Assembly (NCBI RefSeq): GCF_048006345.1
Contig: NZ_CP180351.1
Span: forward strand, 2,604,001 to 2,668,000
Reading direction: 5' to 3'
Source: Marivita sp030148515
GTDB lineage: Bacteria > Pseudomonadota > Alphaproteobacteria > Rhodobacterales > Rhodobacteraceae
DNA: 64,000 bases
The number at the start of each line of letters is the position of its first letter. The first letter of the stretch is position 1. Positions 27,085 to 39,762 of this stretch are shown here, piece after piece. The notes under the pieces were generated by a model. It saw nothing but the letters and a program-made list of their open reading frames with translations. It had not been told where the DNA came from and did no database searches. The position numbers and the translations under genes are program-made.

Positions 27085-27205
27085 GAAAAGACTTCGTCTT
27101 TTCTGACCTCTTATTTGCACTACCGCCTTCGGCTACTTGAGTGCGAACACCCTCGTAACTTCCGTCAGTCATGCAAAAGATCAGTAAGACGTAGTCCTAT
27201 GTCAC
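27085..27205 (-). other. intervening sequence in 23S rRNA (helix 45/46 region)
   Basis: Compared with the usual helix 45 region of bacterial 23S RNA, this gene has roughly 120 extra bases. They include a perfect 9-bp hairpin (27084-27104, AGAAAAGAC with its inverse around TTC) and one copy of the repeated TACCG...CTACTTGA hairpin (27117-27144). Insertions here are known in other Rhodobacteraceae and are removed by RNase III without rejoining. The exact borders need an alignment. Confidence 0.6.
27117..27144 (-). repeat. rrn hairpin repeat, copy in 23S insertion
   Basis: On the + strand this reads GCAC-TACCG-CCTTCGG-CTACTTGA-GTGC. It shares TACCG and CTACTTGA with three other copies in this operon, while the closing stem (GCAC/GTGC) differs with both sides changed together. 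Confidence 0.75.
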
Positions 27206-27323
27206 ACTACGCTCTGCTACCATGCACTATGTGCATCCGAAGCTTCGGCTCATGGCTTGAGCCCCGTTACATCTTCGCCGCAGGACAACTTGTTTAGACC
27301 AGTGAGCTGTTACGCTATCTTTA

Positions 27324-27354
<31 letters not shown>

Positions 27355-27754
27355 TTGTTTTGGTCGTCCCACCTGCTTTCCCACTTAGCCATGAATTGGG
27401 GGCCTTAGCTGTCGGTCAGGGTTGTTTCCCTCTTCACGACGGACGTTAGCATCCGCCGTGTGTCTGCCATCTAGTACTCCCCGGTATTCGGAGTTTGGTT
27501 AGGATCAGTAAGCCTGTGGGGCCCCATTACCCATCCAGTGCTCTACCCCCGGGGGTATTCGGATGACGCTCTACCTAAATAGATTTCGCAGAGAACCAGC
27601 TATCTCCGAGTTTGATTGGCCTTTCACCCCTAGGCACAGCTCATCCCGATCCTTTTCAACGGATGTGGGTTCGGTCCTCCAGTTGGTGTTACCCAACCTT
27701 CAACCTGGCCATGCCTAGATCACTCGGTTTCGGGTCTGATCCATCTAACTCATG

Positions 27755-27788
<34 letters not shown>

Positions 27789-28431
27789 CCTAACGGCTTA
27801 AGCTTGCTAGATAGACCAAGTCGATGACCCATTATACAAAAGGTACGCCGTCACCCCGCAAGGGGGCTCCGACTGATTGTAGGCGTTCGGTTTCAGGTAC
27901 TGTTTCACTCCCCTCGTCGGGGTGCTTTTCACCTTTCCCTCACGGTACTGGTTCACTATCGGTCAGTAAGGAGTACTTAGCCTTCGAAGGTGGTCCTCCG
28001 ATCTTCAGACAGGATTTCACGTGTCCCGCCCTACTTGATACGTCCGATCACGCTTCCCATACGGGGCTGTCACCCGCTATGGCTGTGCTTTCCAGCACAT
28101 TCTGGTCACGATCTCGGCTCGGCTGGTCCCCGTTCGCTCGCCACTACTAGGGGAGTCGCTATTGCTGTCCTTTCCTCCGGGTACTTAGATGTTTCAGTTC
28201 CCCGGGTTTGCTCTTATAAACCTATGTATTCAGTCTATAAGTACTTGGTTTTGCCTACTATTGATCGACCTTGCGGCCGACAATAATAAACAATCAAGTG
28301 GGTTGCCCCATTCGGAAATCCGTGGATCAAAGCTTATTCTCAGCTCCTCACGGCTTATCGCAGAGTATCACGTCCTTCATCGCCTCTTACTGCCTAGGCA
28401 TTCACCAAACGCCCTTCTCGCGCTTGATTTG

Positions 28432-28903
28432 ATCCAGAAAGAACAAAACCGAGCAGTTTTGAAGCGCTACCGCTTCGCTACTTGAGCGCAGTTGTTGATC
28501 CTTCCGATCAAAAGTCACTTTTTTCCCGCCCTCGCTTTAGCGAGGACTATGTCGTTCAATCCGTGCGGAATGAACGACGGGTTAGTGTACTTGACTTGGA
28601 CAACGTATGTTCGTTTCACATGAGGATATGCAGATCGAGCCGGCTAGACCCAATCAACACCTCTGACCGAAGTCAGACCCATGGAGATCGCCAAACACTT
28701 ATGGCAATCAAACATAGTTGATTTTGTATCTCTCTAAACGATGTCAATTGACGACTTTCCGAAGGAAAGTCTGTCAGGTGCGAATAGGCGACTTTCGAAG
28801 AAAGTCTGCCGACGCACACCGTAGTTTGCTTGGAGCAAACATCTCAACATTCCTAAGAATGCTCAGAAGTATGTTCCCAGACACGTCACTTCCCGCAAGT
28901 TAG
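28432..28903 (-). other. 23S-tRNA-Ile spacer with serial short hairpins
   Basis: No gene is present. The spacer holds a rrn hairpin repeat (28464-28489) and at least five other short perfect hairpins: 28530-28545 (CCTCGCT arms), 28753-28771 (GACTTTCC arms, GAA loop), 28790-28806 (GACTTTC arms, GAA loop), 28824-28840 (GTTTGCT arms) and 28848-28861 (CATTC arms). They are probably processing or folding elements of the pre-rRNA. Confidence 0.6.
28464..28489 (-). repeat. rrn hairpin repeat, copy just before 23S
   Basis: On the + strand: GCGC-TACCG-CTTCG-CTACTTGA-GCGC, about 33 bases upstream of the 23S 5' end in transcript order. The closing stem GCGC/GCGC is complete. Confidence 0.75.
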
Positions 28904-28980
<77 letters not shown>

Positions 28981-29083
28981 AGAGATTTTTGCAAAGCAAA
29001 AACTCGTCGTCGCGGCAGTGCCTTCCGAAGGAAGGTCACGAGAGCGACCAGCCCAACGTGGTTAAAACAAGGGCCGTAAAACT

Positions 29084-29159
29084 TGGTGGAGCCTAGGAGG
29101 ATCGAACTCCTGACCTCCTGAATGCAAATCAGGCGCTCTCCCAGCTGAGCTAAGGCCCC
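29084..29159 (-). tRNA. tRNA-Ala(TGC)
   Basis: A 76-base cloverleaf on the minus strand: acceptor GGGGCCT with AGGCTCC, encoded CCA, D-arm GCTCAGCTGGGAGAGC and anticodon stem-loop CCTGA-TTTGCAT-TCAGG with anticodon TGC. It is the first tRNA after the 16S gene. Confidence 0.97.
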
Positions 29160-30846
<1,687 letters not shown>

Positions 30847-30997
30847 AAAGGCTACATAATAGCCTTCTTGACAGTCGAACCTCTGCACATCCACCAGATG
30901 ACATTACTGACATCACCTGGCGTTTTCTCTGTTTGATGCGCTCAAGTTTCACAAGGAAACAAAAGCCGCCAAACAGTGAAGCTGACACTCTATCATC

Positions 30998-31023
30998 GGG
31001 CTACCGCTTCGCTACTTGAGCCC
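30998..31023 (-). repeat. rrn hairpin repeat, copy in the leader
   Basis: On the + strand: GGGC-TACCG-CTTCG-CTACTTGA-GCCC. Core and loop equal the copy at 28464-28489 but the closing stem is GGGC/GCCC instead of GCGC/GCGC, a paired change. Confidence 0.75.
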
Positions 31024-31145
31024 AGGAATGTCGAAACACCCATCAACCCAAATCGCCAAACAAACACCCTAAGAGCGCGACATACAGACGCCCAGACTTG
31101 CCGAAACAAACCAAACCGCCCGCATATCTCTTCAGATATTAGCAA

Positions 31146-31157
31146 TGTCAAAGAGCA
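31146..31157 (-). promoter_or_regulatory. boxA antitermination site
   Basis: The minus strand reads TGCTCTTTGACA, matching the bacterial rrn boxA consensus bound by NusB-S10. It lies in the leader about 300 bases before 16S, the normal position. Confidence 0.8.
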
Positions 31158-31299
31158 ACCCAGAGACAAACAACAAGACCAGTGCGCCCTAACTTCCCGG
31201 CGCGCCCGCCCTCATATACCCCTGAATTATCCACCACCGTAAGCAATCAACGCCCCGTCCGATGTCCCAGCATCCGCCTCAGCGCCGCCGGTGAAGCGC

Positions 31300-31328
31300 T
31301 ATCTAGATATCAGCGCAAAACTCCGCAA
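31300..31328 (-). promoter_or_regulatory. candidate rRNA operon promoter
   Basis: On the minus strand TTGCGG and TAGATA are separated by 17 bases, with an A-rich stretch just upstream that could act as an UP element and a GC-rich stretch downstream. This is a plausible housekeeping-sigma promoter for the rRNA operon. It is called by eye only. Confidence 0.45.
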
Positions 31329-31409
31329 GCCCTTTTTTCGGTTCCGTTCGATTTTTTTTCAAAACCTGATCTGATGCCGATTTCATGGGCAGATGCACCT
31401 TCCCCCATG

Positions 31410-31829
31410 TCAGGCGCCAAGGGCCTTGGAGGCCAAAGACAGGAACACCTCTCGTTCCTCAGTTGTCAGTTTTGCCAATATATCGTCCTGCAACTCTGCA
31501 ACGACGGGAAAGATGCTCCGGTAGGCCTTCTCGCCTTCTTCGGTCAGTGTAATGACCCGTGCACGACGGTCTTTTTCGCTGACCACACGGGCGACATAGT
31601 TTTTTTGGAGAAGCCTTTCGATAACGCCGCCGATGGTTGCCCGATCATAGGCAATCTTTGCCGCAATGCTGGCCTGATCAAGTCCCGGCGTGGCACGAAT
31701 CGCATCGAGTGCTGCGAATTGCACGGGCGTCAGGTCGAAACCTTTTTCCTGCATGCGAGTGGCAAAAACCTGAGTCGACATCTGGTTGAGGCGCCGGATC
31801 ACGTGACCGGGCATCGTGAGAATTTCCAA
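31410..31829 (-). CDS. MarR-family transcriptional regulator
   Basis: The winged-helix core is clear: LTPVQFAALDAI, then the recognition region LDQASIAAKIAYDRATIGGV and the wing LLQKNYVARVVSEKDRRARV, ending in a dimerisation helix. MarR proteins usually repress a divergent operon and respond to an aromatic ligand; the divergent neighbour is an aromatic hydroxylase gene. The start is uncertain. I choose TTG 31829 because AGGAAAGGG lies just before it; ATG 31814 is possible, and the frame is open to an ATG at 31976, but that would cover an AT-rich promoter-like stretch. Confidence 0.8.
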   Translation of the reverse strand: MEILTMPGHVIRRLNQMSTQVFATRMQEKGFDLTPVQFAALDAIRATPGLDQASIAAKIAYDRATIGGVIERLLQKNYVARVVSEKDRRARVITLTEEGEKAYRSIFPVVAELQDDILAKLTTEEREVFLSLASKALGA

Positions 31830-31893
31830 GGCGCGTTCCCTTTCCTGGCTCTTGAGAAGACAGTCTTCGACCTCGGAAGGTGGATGACAAGAA

Positions 31894-31911
31894 AAATATG
31901 TATACTTATTT
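31894..31911. promoter_or_regulatory. possible MarR operator
   Basis: AAATA and TATTT form an inverted repeat around TGTATACT in the AT-rich gap between the MarR and hydroxylase genes. MarR proteins often bind short AT-rich palindromes in such a place. The match is weak and based on position and symmetry only. Confidence 0.3.
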
Positions 31912-31974
31912 ATTTCTCTGTGTAATTGATATGTGTGGTTACTAATTTCAAGCAACCACGCTGGAGACCTGACC

Positions 31975-33894
31975 ATGCAGTATTATCTCGACGGCTTCAG
32001 ACCCGGCGATCCGGACATCAAACCCCCTGCCCCGGAGCGCGCCAGACCCACCGGTCTTCCGGAAAAGGTCGATGTGCTGATCGCCGGGTGCGGACCGGCG
32101 GGATTGTGTCTTGCGGCACAACTGGCAGGCTTTCCCGACATTACGACCATGATTGTGGAGCCGAAATCCGGTCCGATGGAAAAGGGACAGGCCGATGGTG
32201 TCAGCGTCCGCTCCATGGAGATGTTTCAGGCGTTCGGCTTTGCCGAGACCGTCAAACGCGAGGGCTATTGGGTGAACCAGACCGCCTTCTGGCGGCCCGA
32301 CCCGGACGAACCGGATCACATCCTCCGTATCGGGATCACGCAGGATGTTCCCGACGATCAATCCGAGATGCCGCATACCATCGTGAATCAGGCGCGCATT
32401 CATCAGCTGTTTCTCAATGTGATGAAGAACGCGCCGACGCGACTGGAGCCAAATTACGGAATGCGGGTGCGCGATCTGACCATCGACACCGCGACCGACG
32501 ATCACCCTGTATCCGTTGTTCTGGAACATGTGTCGGAGGATGGGACGGTCAGTCGGACGACAACCGTCCGTGCCAATTACCTGGTTGGGTGCGACGGCGC
32601 GCGCAGCACGGTGCGCCGTGCGATTGGCGGTCGCTTGGAGGGGGATGCCGCACATCAGGCCTGGGGGGTGATGGACATCCTGGCAAACTCGGATTTCCCC
32701 GATCTGCGCCGGAAATGCCTGATCCAGTCTGCCCGCGAAGGTAATATTCTGATTATCCCGCGCGAGGGTGGATACCTTTTCCGTATGTATGTGGAGTTGG
32801 ACAAGCTGAACCCGGACGAGCGCGTGTCAGGCCGGAATCTCGCAGCCGAGGACATCATCTCTGCGGCGAACCGGATCATGCGGCCCTACAGCATCGACGT
32901 CAAAGAGGTGGTCTGGTGGTCGGTCTACGAAATCGGCCATCGGTTGTCCGACAGGTTTGACGATGTGCCGTCTGACCAGATCGGCACGCGTCTCCCGCGG
33001 GTGTTCACCGCCGGAGATGCCTGCCACACGCACAGCCCGAAGGCTGGACAGGGCATGAACGTGTCGATGGGTGATACGTTCAATCTTGGCTGGAAACTGG
33101 CGCATGTTCTTCAGGGGCTTTCGGACCCAAGTCTGTTGCACAGCTATTCCGCCGAACGGCATCTGGAGGCAAAAAGACTGGTCGAGACGGATCACACATG
33201 GGCGCGAATCATGAGTGCCCCGCCGGGTCAGTCCGAACTGGATGGCGATGAGATGCCACGGTTCCAGAAGCAGTTCATCGAGAACCTCGAATTCACGGGC
33301 GGATTGGCGGTGCATTACGAGCCGTCGCGGCTCACGTCAGCGGCGGCGCGTCAGGATCTTGCGACGGGACAGATTGTCGGGAAGCGCTTTCATTCAGCGC
33401 CCGTGATCCGGCTGGCCGATGTGAAGCCTTTGCAATTGGGTCATGTCGCCGAGGCCGATGGCCGGTGGCGGATCTATGCCTTTGCCGGTCGGGATGACAC
33501 GGGGTCAGCCGATGGCGCGATGCACAGGCTGTGCGCCTTTCTCGCGACGGATCCGGCGTCGCCTATCGCGCGGGTCATGCGCAAGGGTGACGATCTGGAC
33601 AGGCGGATCGACCTGCGCGCGGTGTTCCAGCAGGACTTTATGTCGTTGCGATTTGAGGACATGCCCGATCTCCTACGCCCCGCAAAAGGGCGTTACGGTC
33701 TGCGCGATTTCGAAAAGGTGTTCTGCGTCGATCACAAGTCCGGTCAGGATATATATGACATGCGCGGGATCGACCGGGACAACGGGTGCATGATCGTCGT
33801 GCGACCGGATCAATATGTGGCCCATATCCTGCCATTGGATGCCACGGCCGCGTTGGCCAAGTTCTTCGAAGGGATTTTCCTGCCGCTTGCTTAG
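31975..33894 (+). CDS. FAD-dependent aromatic monooxygenase (3-hydroxybenzoate 4-monooxygenase-like)
   Basis: 639 residues. An N-terminal FAD motif GCGPAGLCLAAQLA (38-51), the NQARIHQLFLNVM segment, the FAD-pyrophosphate motif FTAGDACHTHSPKAGQGMN and a C-terminal thioredoxin-like domain match the phenol hydroxylase group of flavoprotein monooxygenases. Length and sequence are closest to 3-hydroxybenzoate 4-monooxygenase (MobA), which makes protocatechuate with NADPH and O2. The true start (MQYYLDGF) has GGAG upstream. No other aromatic degradation genes are nearby, so the exact substrate is open. Confidence 0.82.
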   Translation: MQYYLDGFRPGDPDIKPPAPERARPTGLPEKVDVLIAGCGPAGLCLAAQLAGFPDITTMIVEPKSGPMEKGQADGVSVRSMEMFQAFGFAETVKREGYWVNQTAFWRPDPDEPDHILRIGITQDVPDDQSEMPHTIVNQARIHQLFLNVMKNAPTRLEPNYGMRVRDLTIDTATDDHPVSVVLEHVSEDGTVSRTTTVRANYLVGCDGARSTVRRAIGGRLEGDAAHQAWGVMDILANSDFPDLRRKCLIQSAREGNILIIPREGGYLFRMYVELDKLNPDERVSGRNLAAEDIISAANRIMRPYSIDVKEVVWWSVYEIGHRLSDRFDDVPSDQIGTRLPRVFTAGDACHTHSPKAGQGMNVSMGDTFNLGWKLAHVLQGLSDPSLLHSYSAERHLEAKRLVETDHTWARIMSAPPGQSELDGDEMPRFQKQFIENLEFTGGLAVHYEPSRLTSAAARQDLATGQIVGKRFHSAPVIRLADVKPLQLGHVAEADGRWRIYAFAGRDDTGSADGAMHRLCAFLATDPASPIARVMRKGDDLDRRIDLRAVFQQDFMSLRFEDMPDLLRPAKGRYGLRDFEKVFCVDHKSGQDIYDMRGIDRDNGCMIVVRPDQYVAHILPLDATAALAKFFEGIFLPLA

Positions 33895-33998
33895 CGCATC
33901 AAACCGCGGCTCTCGGCCTCGTCCGAAGGCAGTGCAAACAGGCTGTCACTCCGCGCTGACCTTCGTTACGCTGCAAGGTAACTAAGTGGAGTGCACAT

Positions 33999-35291
33999 AT
34001 GGAACTTGTCGCAAAAGCAACTGCAATCGTTGGTGGCACGGTCGCCTTTCTGCGGCGGCTGAGTGCGCCCGACAGGCAGGCTTTTGGCGCTCACCCCGAG
34101 ATTCCCGAGGCGCGCAAACAGGGGATCATGACCCTCAAGATGCCGATTGCCGAAGGGTGGAAGAACGGACGGCTGCCCAAATGCGCCCCCGGCCTCAAGG
34201 TCAATGCCTTTGCATCCGGACTGGATCACCCACGCTGGATCGAAGTGCTGCCGAATGGCGATGTTCTTGTGGCGGAGTCCAAAGAACAGGCTGGCCCGCC
34301 GAAGACTCTGATGGATCACGCGGCACAGGCAACGATGCGACGGGTCAAAGCGATTGGGGAAAGCGCCAACCGCGTTACCCTTTGGCGAGATGCAGACAAG
34401 GACGGCATTGCCGAAATCCGCGAAGTGTTTGTGGAAAACCAGAACCAGCCGTTCGGCATGGCCCTTGTCGGAAACCGCTTCTACCTTGGCAATACTGACG
34501 GCATCCGCGTCTTTGACTATGCCTCTGGCGATACGGCCCTGTCAGGCCCCGGCGAACCGCTGGTGGCGTTCAAACCGCATGGTCACTGGACCCGTAGCCT
34601 GCTGGCCTCGCCGGATGGCTCGAAAATCTATGCCGGTGTCGGGTCGCTTTCGAATATCGGCGATGCCGGTATGGAGGTGGAGGAAGGCCGCGCCGCGATT
34701 TGGGAACTGGACGTGGCGACGGGCCAAGCGCGCATCTTTGCCTCAGGTCTGCGCAATGCCGTTGGCATGGCGTGGGAACCGGTGACCGGCAAGCTGTGGA
34801 CCGTTGTGAATGAACGTGACGGCCTTGGCGATGAAACCCCGCCGGATTACCTGACCTCGGTTCAGGACGGTGGCTTTTACGGATGGCCCTATTGCTATTG
34901 GGGACGAACGGTGGATGACCGCGTACCGCAGGACGCCAAGATGGTGGCGAAAGCGATCACTCCGGATTTCGCACTTGGCGGACATACGGCGTCGCTAGGG
35001 CTGTGCTGGATGCCAGAAGGCACGCTGCCGGGCTTCGGCGCTGGCATGGTGATTGGCCAACACGGGTCATGGAACCGCTCCAAGCTCAGTGGATACAAAC
35101 TGATCTTCGTACCATTTGAGAACGGTGCGCCAAGCGGTCCCGCACGGGACATTCTGTCCGGGTTCCTGTCGGAAGACGAAAAGCTGGCATATGGCCGCCC
35201 CGTTGGTGTGACCATCGGGCCGGACGGAAAGTCGCTGTTGATGGCGGATGACGTGGGCGACATCATCTGGCGGGTGACCGCCGCGGATTGA
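33999..35291 (+). CDS. sorbosone dehydrogenase-like beta-propeller protein
   Basis: 430 residues of the soluble glucose/sorbosone dehydrogenase fold. Conserved features include GLDHPRWIEVLPNGDVLVAE, GHWTRSLLASPDGSKIYAGV, GLRNAVGMAWEP and GFYGWPYCYWG. Family members oxidise aldoses or sorbosone with PQQ in the periplasm. Here the N-terminus (VAKATAIVGGTVAFLRR) is only a short hydrophobic stretch followed by arginines and gives no convincing cleavable signal, so the location is uncertain. It stands alone between the monooxygenase and a tRNA gene. PQQ dependence is assumed from the family. Confidence 0.75.
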   Translation: MELVAKATAIVGGTVAFLRRLSAPDRQAFGAHPEIPEARKQGIMTLKMPIAEGWKNGRLPKCAPGLKVNAFASGLDHPRWIEVLPNGDVLVAESKEQAGPPKTLMDHAAQATMRRVKAIGESANRVTLWRDADKDGIAEIREVFVENQNQPFGMALVGNRFYLGNTDGIRVFDYASGDTALSGPGEPLVAFKPHGHWTRSLLASPDGSKIYAGVGSLSNIGDAGMEVEEGRAAIWELDVATGQARIFASGLRNAVGMAWEPVTGKLWTVVNERDGLGDETPPDYLTSVQDGGFYGWPYCYWGRTVDDRVPQDAKMVAKAITPDFALGGHTASLGLCWMPEGTLPGFGAGMVIGQHGSWNRSKLSGYKLIFVPFENGAPSGPARDILSGFLSEDEKLAYGRPVGVTIGPDGKSLLMADDVGDIIWRVTAAD

Positions 35292-35347
35292 TGTCGAAAA
35301 AGCCGCGGGCAGGACCATGTGCGGAGGCGAGTCGGCATGAAGTCTGA

Positions 35348-35424
35348 TGGCGATCCCTGAAGGACTCGAACCCTCAACCTGCTGATTAGAAGTCAGCTGC
35401 TCTATCCAGTTGAGCTAAGGGACC
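35348..35424 (-). tRNA. tRNA-Arg(TCT)
   Basis: A 77-base cloverleaf on the minus strand with encoded CCA. The acceptor stem GGTCCCT pairs with AGGGATC, the D-arm is GCTCAACTGGATAGAGC, and the anticodon stem-loop CTGACTTCTAATCAG has anticodon TCT. It stands alone. No integrase or attachment-site duplicate is seen beside it. Confidence 0.97.
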
Positions 35425-35470
35425 GCTGGGTGTTTATTTGCAGACTTTGCCCGCTCGGGGCAAGAGAAGG

Positions 35471-35938
35471 TCACAGGGTTCTGGTCATAAAAACGCTGAG
35501 TGGGTCCTCGACGTAATCGCCGAAAGGCGTGCAATAGTCGAAACCATAGCGTTCATACAAACGCCGCGCCGGAGCGAACGGAGCCTCTGATCCGGTCTCG
35601 AGGCTGATGCGTGTCATGCCGAGGTCTGTCGCTTCGCTCAGTATTCTTTGAACGAGAGCCGCTCCGACACCCCTGCTCCGGGCTTCGGCGCGGGTGTGCA
35701 TCGACTTCAGTTCGCCATGCGTGCTGTCCAGCGGCTTGATCGCCGCGATGCCAAGCGTTGTGATGTCGTCCCGAGCAGCAAAGACTTTTGCGCCTGCCGC
35801 AAAAAGATCATCGGCGCTCATCACATGGCAGCTTTCAGACGGTGTCTGCGCCTGCATCATCTCGAAATGGCGGGTGAGCAATTCCGAAACGTCCCAGGTC
35901 AGCGCGACAACCGGCTCTATACGGAGCGCGGTGTTCAA
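35471..35938 (-). CDS. GNAT family N-acetyltransferase
   Basis: About 155 residues with the acetyl-CoA binding motif RSRGVGAALVQRILSEA and the following EAPFAPARRLYERYGF helix-strand typical of small GNAT enzymes; the TLGIAAIKPLDSTHGELKSM segment is also conserved. The best start is a TTG at 35938, overlapping the stop of the complex I subunit gene, or a GTG three codons before it. The acetyl acceptor is unknown. Confidence 0.8.
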   Translation of the reverse strand: MNTALRIEPVVALTWDVSELLTRHFEMMQAQTPSESCHVMSADDLFAAGAKVFAARDDITTLGIAAIKPLDSTHGELKSMHTRAEARSRGVGAALVQRILSEATDLGMTRISLETGSEAPFAPARRLYERYGFDYCTPFGDYVEDPLSVFMTRTL

Positions 35939-36246
35939 TGCGTCCACGCGCCTTTGCGATCCACCGCGAAGTTTTCCGCATAGCCCCGGGGGCGGATGTT
36001 GGGTTTGCGCTTGTTCGGGGTGAGTTGGATCACCTCGATGCCATGTTCCTTGGCATAGGCCTTGGCCGCCTCCAGTGTATCGAACTTCAGGCGAACCTGG
36101 CTTTGCGTGTCGGAGGACGAGGTCCATCCCATCAGCGGATCAATCTCGCGCGGGCTGTCGGGCGCGTATTCGAGCACCCAATGGTTGGTTTTGGCGGTGC
36201 CAGAGGACATGGCGGTTTTCGACGGCTGATAAATCCGGGCGCGCAT
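35935..36246 (-). CDS. NDUFS4-like NADH dehydrogenase accessory subunit
   Basis: 103 residues. MRARIYQPSKTAMSSGTAKT at the start, the W-x-LEY segment, PLMGWTSSSDTQSQVRL and the AEAYAKEHGI-like region match the ETC complex I (NDUFS4/AQDQ) family, present in alphaproteobacteria and mitochondria. It is a small peripheral subunit that stabilises the NADH-binding arm of complex I. As in many alphaproteobacteria it is encoded away from the nuo operon. The ATG at 36246 gives the family's usual length. Confidence 0.88.
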   Translation of the reverse strand: MRARIYQPSKTAMSSGTAKTNHWVLEYAPDSPREIDPLMGWTSSSDTQSQVRLKFDTLEAAKAYAKEHGIEVIQLTPNKRKPNIRPRGYAENFAVDRKGAWTH

Positions 36247-36646
36247 AGGTCTCACCTGTTTGATCGTTGCGGCAGGTATGCGCAAAAACAGTCTGACGTG
36301 CAAGATGATGATCCTGTCGCAGCACAAAGGGCTGTCAGTGCAAGCAGGGAACCACCGGATCACGAGAAGCGGGGAGCGAGGGGTGGGTGTGTGCCGCTCG
36401 AAACCAAATGATGCCAACTGCTTGCAGTTAAAAGGTACTTAATTCGTACAACTTTGAAAGGAAAAAAGCGGACGTCCCGATGGGAAACCCGATTTATCAG
36501 CACGCAGATGAATTCAAATGCAATAAAAACAGCACCCTAATGGGTCTATGCGACCAAGGTTGCATTTCCACGGCCAACCCCCCATTTTGACTTTCCCGAG
36601 TGCGGCTGCAGGTCTTGTCGCAGCAACCGATTCCATCAGGTGATCC
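36247..36646. other. 400-bp intergenic region before uvrB
   Basis: Divergent promoter region for the complex I subunit gene and uvrB. Small frames exist but none has a ribosome site or protein-like composition. I looked for the alphaproteobacterial SOS box (GTTC, seven bases, GTTC) and did not find one. Confidence 0.5.
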
Positions 36647-38827
<2,181 letters not shown>

Positions 38828-39030
38828 GGCAGATCGGGCAGACGGGCCAACCTTCTGATCTGTGACCGACGCAGCGCCATCTCAATCTTGTGACGTGCTT
38901 GTTTTGAAAACAAGAATTGCGCGGCATATGGTGCCACGCTAGGAGTTTTCTGCTGACGCGCTGCCCACGAAAGATCACGGAACAGGCGGGCGAACTACTG
39001 TCGTCTAACTTAGAGATTCATCTGAATTTT

Positions 39031-39612
39031 ATGCGAAAGTACCTGTCTCGCGCCATCGCCAGTGTCGTTCTGACATGCGCCATTTCTTCCTCAGCTCATG
39101 CGCAATACAACACATGGGGCAATGGACTCAGCAACAGGACCACAAATGCAGTGATCCGCATCCTGCAGGGCGATTTCCGCGAATGCGGCGAACTGATCCT
39201 GGTCTTTCGCTATGATTGTTATAGCCAAAGCTACCGTAGCGCGGCCGACCGTCTGGATGGGCTTTCGGAATATGCTCCGGCAGAAGATGCGCTGCGTCTT
39301 GTCGAAGATCGCATCGCGTCAGTCGTCTCGGCCAATATAGACCGGTCCAGACCGCCACTCCGGCAAGGTGGGCGCGTGTTCAACGCGGTGAAAGTAGAAG
39401 CCATTCCGCTGCTTCGGAACGAAACGCTGGGCGCGATGGACGAAGCGCGGACCATTCTCTTGCGCTCACCAACAGAGGCGCAGAGACCGCATTATTCGCG
39501 CATAGCTGCGGTCATCGAATCGAACAAAGTCCTCTTGCGGTCGGCTCTTTTGCACATTGAGCCAGCGGCGCGGCGGGTCGCCGGACTGTTCTACCGAATT
39601 TGGGCTGGGTGA
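39031..39612 (+). CDS. secreted hypothetical protein
   Basis: 193 residues starting at an ATG that gives a standard signal peptide (MRKYLSRAIASVVLTC, cleavage after AHA at about residue 24). The mature part is helical with two cysteines (CGELILVFRYDC) that could form a disulphide. The frame extends upstream to 38917 without signal-like character. No family is recognised. It lies between uvrB and a convergent small-gene pair. Confidence 0.65.
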   Translation: MRKYLSRAIASVVLTCAISSSAHAQYNTWGNGLSNRTTNAVIRILQGDFRECGELILVFRYDCYSQSYRSAADRLDGLSEYAPAEDALRLVEDRIASVVSANIDRSRPPLRQGGRVFNAVKVEAIPLLRNETLGAMDEARTILLRSPTEAQRPHYSRIAAVIESNKVLLRSALLHIEPAARRVAGLFYRIWAG

Positions 39613-39639
39613 CCGCACAACTTATGTTGCCGTTTGATT

Positions 39640-39714
39640 TCAGATAAACGGCACAAAGGGCACGCCACAGGCGCTGAGGGCCAACAAGCTCACAATCGCA
39701 AACCACACACGCAT
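39640..39714 (-). CDS. 24-residue lipoprotein-like peptide
   Basis: A very short frame with a good GGAGG ribosome site. It encodes a signal peptide with a lipobox (LSAC, cysteine at residue 16) and then only eight residues, ending GVPFVPFI. After lipidation almost nothing but the lipid anchor and an octapeptide would remain. The start is 10 bases after a perfect 8-bp hairpin. The combination of signal, lipobox and ribosome site argues for a real gene; the function is unknown. Confidence 0.6.
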   Translation of the reverse strand: MRVWFAIVSLLALSACGVPFVPFI

Positions 39715-39724
39715 AACGCCTCCA

Positions 39725-39750
39725 TAGGTCGGAACCACCTCTCCGACCTA
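39725..39750 (-). other. hairpin between zinc-ribbon gene and lipopeptide gene
   Basis: TAGGTCGG and CCGACCTA form a perfect 8-bp stem with a 10-base loop. It starts 12 bases after the zinc-ribbon gene's stop and ends just before the ribosome site of the lipopeptide. It could protect the upstream message or modulate entry to the short gene. Confidence 0.55.
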
Positions 39751-39762
39751 GGCGAGGACGCA

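Larger units (their letters stand above)
30847..31299 (-). other. rRNA operon leader
   Basis: About 450 bases between the proposed promoter and 16S with no gene. It contains a boxA-like antitermination site (31146-31157), a rrn hairpin repeat (30998-31023) and the small hairpin at the 16S boundary. Together these are the expected parts of a processed, antiterminated rRNA leader. Confidence 0.7.

Noticed and set aside
35348..35424. tRNA-Arg as an integration site of a genomic island
   Set aside because: No integrase gene and no duplicate of the tRNA 3' end are seen on either side.
36247..36646. SOS (LexA) box upstream of uvrB
   Set aside because: No GTTC-seven bases-GTTC pair was found by eye on either strand.
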